Below, one piece after another: positions 5,738 through 7,604 of a DNA stretch of 7,604 bases. The stretch is from Anaerolineales bacterium UBA6668 (GTDB taxonomy: Bacteria; Chloroflexota; Anaerolineae; Anaerolineales; UBA6668), in the NCBI GenBank assembly GCA_002455215.1, contig DKKK01000214.1:1-7604 (forward strand), given 5' to 3'. Position 1 is the stretch's first letter. Each line of letters opens with the position of its first letter. A program made the position numbers and the translations under genes. The notes under the pieces are model-generated. The model was given only the letters and a program-made list of their open reading frames with translations. It was not told the origin of the DNA and searched no databases.

Positions 5738-6058
5738 ATGAAGATTAAAAAAGGCGATACAGTCATCGTCATTGCTGGCAACGACAAAGGCAAGCAAGGT
5801 GAAGTGGTGAAAGTACTTCCCAAAGAAAACCGTGTCGTGGTTAAGGGTGTCAATATTCGCATTCGCCATAAAAAAGAACAACAAACTGCTGGAATGCGTG
5901 GTACGCAAGGCGGCAAAATCGAATTTGAAGCCCCCATTCACGTTTCCAATGTCATGCTAGTTGACCCCAAAACGGGCAAGCCAACTCGCGTGAGCTACAA
6001 AATTGACGGCGACCGCAAAGTTCGCATTGCCCAAGAATCGGGCAATGAGCTGAACTAG
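5738..6058 (+). CDS. rplX: 50S ribosomal protein L24
   Basis: This encodes L24 (uL24), 106 residues. L24 is an assembly initiator that binds the 5' domain of 23S rRNA. A KOW motif fills residues 4-37: [20 protein letters not shown] then [17 protein letters not shown]. The following basic stretch [10 protein letters not shown] and the segment [20 protein letters not shown] (58-77) are normal for bacterial L24. The ATG follows AAAGGAGA (5723-5730). The gene stands between rplN and rplE as in nearly all bacteria. Confidence 0.98.
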   Translation: MKIKKGDTVIVIAGNDKGKQGEVVKVLPKENRVVVKGVNIRIRHKKEQQTAGMRGTQGGKIEFEAPIHVSNVMLVDPKTGKPTRVSYKIDGDRKVRIAQESGNELN

Positions 6059-6076
6059 CCGAGCCCGGAGGTAGTA

Positions 6077-6628
6077 ATGCCGAATTTACGCAATCGTTAT
6101 CAAGAAGAAGTAGCCCCTGTCTTATTACAGGAGTTTTCCTTCCGCAATGTAATGGAAGTACCACGCATCGAAAAAGTAGTGGTTAACATTGGTATGGGTG
6201 CCGAAACAGCCGATAATAGCAAGGCGATTGATGCCGCAGTCAATGACCTACGCATCATCACTGGTCAACAACCGGTTGTTACACGTGCCCGCAAGAGCAT
6301 TGCAAACTTCAAATTACGCGAAGGTCGCGCCATTGGTGTCAAAGTTACTTTACGCGGTGAACGCATGTGGTCTTTCTTAGACCGCCTGATGAACCTTGCT
6401 TTGCCCCGTGTTCGTGATTTTCGTGGTTTGCCCGCCACCGGTTTTGATGGACGTGGCAACTGGACACTCGGTCTAAAAGACCAATTAGTGTTCCCTGAAA
6501 TTGAATACGACAAAATTGACAAACTGCGCGGGATGGAAATTACTGTTGTAACCACCGCTCGTACAGATGAACACAGCCGCCGCTTATTAAAGTTGCTCGG
6601 CATGCCATTCCGAGAAAAAGGGAACTAA
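6077..6628 (+). CDS. rplE: 50S ribosomal protein L5
   Basis: This encodes L5 (uL5), 183 residues against 179 in E. coli. L5 binds 5S rRNA with L18, forms part of the central protuberance and touches P-site tRNA and S13. It begins [34 protein letters not shown] (28-41), [20 protein letters not shown] (62-81) and [12 protein letters not shown] (93-104) are typical. [20 protein letters not shown] (112-131), followed by [11 protein letters not shown], is also conserved. GGAGGT (6067-6072) gives a strong ribosome binding site five bases before the ATG. rpsN follows three bases after the stop. Confidence 0.99.
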   Translation: MPNLRNRYQEEVAPVLLQEFSFRNVMEVPRIEKVVVNIGMGAETADNSKAIDAAVNDLRIITGQQPVVTRARKSIANFKLREGRAIGVKVTLRGERMWSFLDRLMNLALPRVRDFRGLPATGFDGRGNWTLGLKDQLVFPEIEYDKIDKLRGMEITVVTTARTDEHSRRLLKLLGMPFREKGN

Positions 6629-6631
6629 CCT

Positions 6632-6814
6632 ATGTCCAAAATTTGCATGATTTATCGTGAAAAACGCCGAAAGCATGCCGTGCAAGTGCGCAGTCGTTGC
6701 TCCTTGTGCGGACGCCCACGCGGTTATATTCGCAAGTTTGGCTTGTGCCGCATTTGCTTCCGCGAACAAGCTTTGGCTGGCAAAATTCCCGGTGTGGTTA
6801 AGTCTTCCTGGTAG
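6632..6814 (+). CDS. rpsN: 30S ribosomal protein S14, zinc-binding short type
   Basis: This encodes S14 (uS14), 60 residues, the short zinc-containing form (about 61 residues) rather than the 90-100-residue cysteine-less form. The zinc ligands are Cys23, Cys26, Cys39 and Cys42 in [20 protein letters not shown], and the tail [12 protein letters not shown] is diagnostic. S14 is a late-assembling protein of the 30S head. A fifth Cys (Cys5) is outside the zinc site. The ATG is three bases after rplE; AAAGGG at 6617-6622, inside rplE, is the likely binding site. Genomes with this form sometimes carry a zinc-independent paralogue elsewhere, which this window cannot show. Confidence 0.98.
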   Translation: MSKICMIYREKRRKHAVQVRSRCSLCGRPRGYIRKFGLCRICFREQALAGKIPGVVKSSW

Positions 6815-6822
6815 GAGTTCCT

Positions 6823-7230
6823 ATGAGCATTAATGATCCAATCTCAGATATGCTAACACGCGTGCGCAACGCCGCCGCTGTCAACCAGGCAGTCGTGACG
6901 ATGCCGAGTTCAAAAACGAAAATCGCCATTGCCGAAATTCTTAAGAATGAAGGCTACGTGGAAGATTTTTCAGTTACGAATGAAAACGAAAAACCCCAAT
7001 TGAGCCTAACCCTGCGCTTTGCAGGCGAACGCCGCCATCGCCGCACAGTCATCACTGGCTTACGCCGTGTCAGCAAACCCGGTCGCCGGGTGTATGCGGG
7101 CAGTAGCGAGTTGCCACTGGTATTGTCAGGCATGGGCATTGCCATTGTCTCTACCCCCAAAGGGCTGATGACTGGCAAGCAAGCCCGCCGTATGAACGTG
7201 GGTGGCGAAGTGCTTTGTGAAATTTGGTAA
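6823..7230 (+). CDS. rpsH: 30S ribosomal protein S8
   Basis: This encodes S8 (uS8), 135 residues, slightly longer than the 130-132 common size. S8 binds helix 21 of 16S rRNA in the central domain, and in E. coli it represses the spc operon by binding a mimic near the rplE start. It opens with DPISDMLTRVRNA (5-17). KTKIAIAEILKNEGYVEDF (31-49) follows. The C-terminal domain shows GLRRVSKPGRRVYAG (79-93), LSGMGIAIVSTPKGLMT (101-117) and NVGGEVLCEIW at the end. The ribosome binding site AGGAGT (6813-6818) overlaps the rpsN stop. I did not find an obvious S8-binding mimic around the rplE start. Confidence 0.98.
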   Translation: MSINDPISDMLTRVRNAAAVNQAVVTMPSSKTKIAIAEILKNEGYVEDFSVTNENEKPQLSLTLRFAGERRHRRTVITGLRRVSKPGRRVYAGSSELPLVLSGMGIAIVSTPKGLMTGKQARRMNVGGEVLCEIW

Positions 7231-7245
7231 GCACAGGAGTCAACC

Positions 7246-7604
7246 ATGTCACGCATCGGTAAAAAGCCCATTGTTGTACCCGCAGGTGTTGATGTCAACA
7301 TCAATGGTACAGTTGTAACCGTCAAAGGACCGAAAGGTCAACTCAGCCATACGCTTCGCCCGGAAGTAAGCCTCGCAAAAAATGGCAACGAATTAGTCGT
7401 AGAACGCCAAAGCGATGCCCCTTCTGCCAATGCAATGCACGGCACCACTCGCGCCGTGCTCAATAACATGGTGCAAGGTGTGAAAAATGGCTGGAGCAAA
7501 GTTATTCAAATCGAAGGCGTAGGCTACCGCGCAGAAATGCAAGGGAAGAACCTAGTGATGAACTTGGGCTTCTCTCATCCAGTGATTGTCGAACCGCCAG
7601 CCGA
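7246..7604 (+). CDS. rplF: 50S ribosomal protein L6 (partial, cut by window end)
   Basis: This encodes the first 119 residues of L6 (uL6), about two thirds of the usual 177-184. L6 has two similar domains and binds 23S rRNA near the factor-binding site. It begins MSRIGKKPIVVPAGVDVNIN, with VTVKGPKGQLSHTL at 24-37 and MHGTTRAVLNNMVQGVKNGW at 64-83 closing the first domain. The second domain starts with IEGVGYRAEMQGKNLVMNLG (89-108) and FSHPV. The frame is open to the last base, so the stop lies beyond the window. AGGAGT (7235-7240) precedes the ATG. Gene order predicts rplR and rpsE next. Confidence 0.97.
   Translation, partial: MSRIGKKPIVVPAGVDVNINGTVVTVKGPKGQLSHTLRPEVSLAKNGNELVVERQSDAPSANAMHGTTRAVLNNMVQGVKNGWSKVIQIEGVGYRAEMQGKNLVMNLGFSHPVIVEPPA

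Noticed and set aside
6020..6090. S8-binding mimic near the rplE start, as in the E. coli spc operon
   Set aside because: I could not draw a convincing stem with the S8 recognition features around this start.

Overview
This window is a bacterial ribosomal-protein locus: the junction of a tuf-rpsJ unit with a long fused S10-spc cluster. Every gene lies on the + strand. The order is tuf (last codons only), rpsJ, a 251-base gap, then rplC-rplD-rplW-rplB-rpsS-rplV-rpsC-rplP-rpmC-rpsQ-rplN-rplX-rplE-rpsN-rpsH-rplF (cut off by the window end). All products are recognisable at normal family lengths. There are no frameshifts, mobile elements, tRNA or rRNA genes, or CRISPR repeats.

Organism: S14 is the short zinc-binding type (four Cys). 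Base composition is moderate. tuf lies directly upstream of rpsJ. Protein style (S8 ending in EIW, the L5 and L24 sequences, the S10 RSTF variant) recalls Chloroflexota, perhaps Anaerolineae-like. That placement is a judgement from memory and was not tested by a search.

Layout: bases 1-27 encode the EF-Tu C-terminus and 41-349 encode S10 (NusE). Bases 350-600 hold no gene but are rich in structure. There is a small hairpin on the rpsJ stop codon, a long terminator-like hairpin at 381-422, and then a structured stretch that looks like an mRNA leader in front of rplC. From 601 to the end, sixteen genes run with gaps of 1 to about 35 bases or a 1-base overlap. Nearly all have a clear Shine-Dalgarno sequence, most often AGGAGT. 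There is no terminator at the classical S10/spc boundary (rpsQ-rplN), so the two operons appear fused.

Function: the products are large-subunit proteins L2, L3, L4, L5, L6, L14, L16, L22, L23, L24 and L29 and small-subunit proteins S3, S8, S10, S14, S17 and S19. Clustering supports balanced synthesis. L4 and S8 are known autoregulators of these operons in Escherichia coli. The gap before rplC is the most interesting part, because the leader can be drawn as alternative folds that expose or cover the rplC ribosome binding site. I see no novel defence, metabolic or mobile system here.
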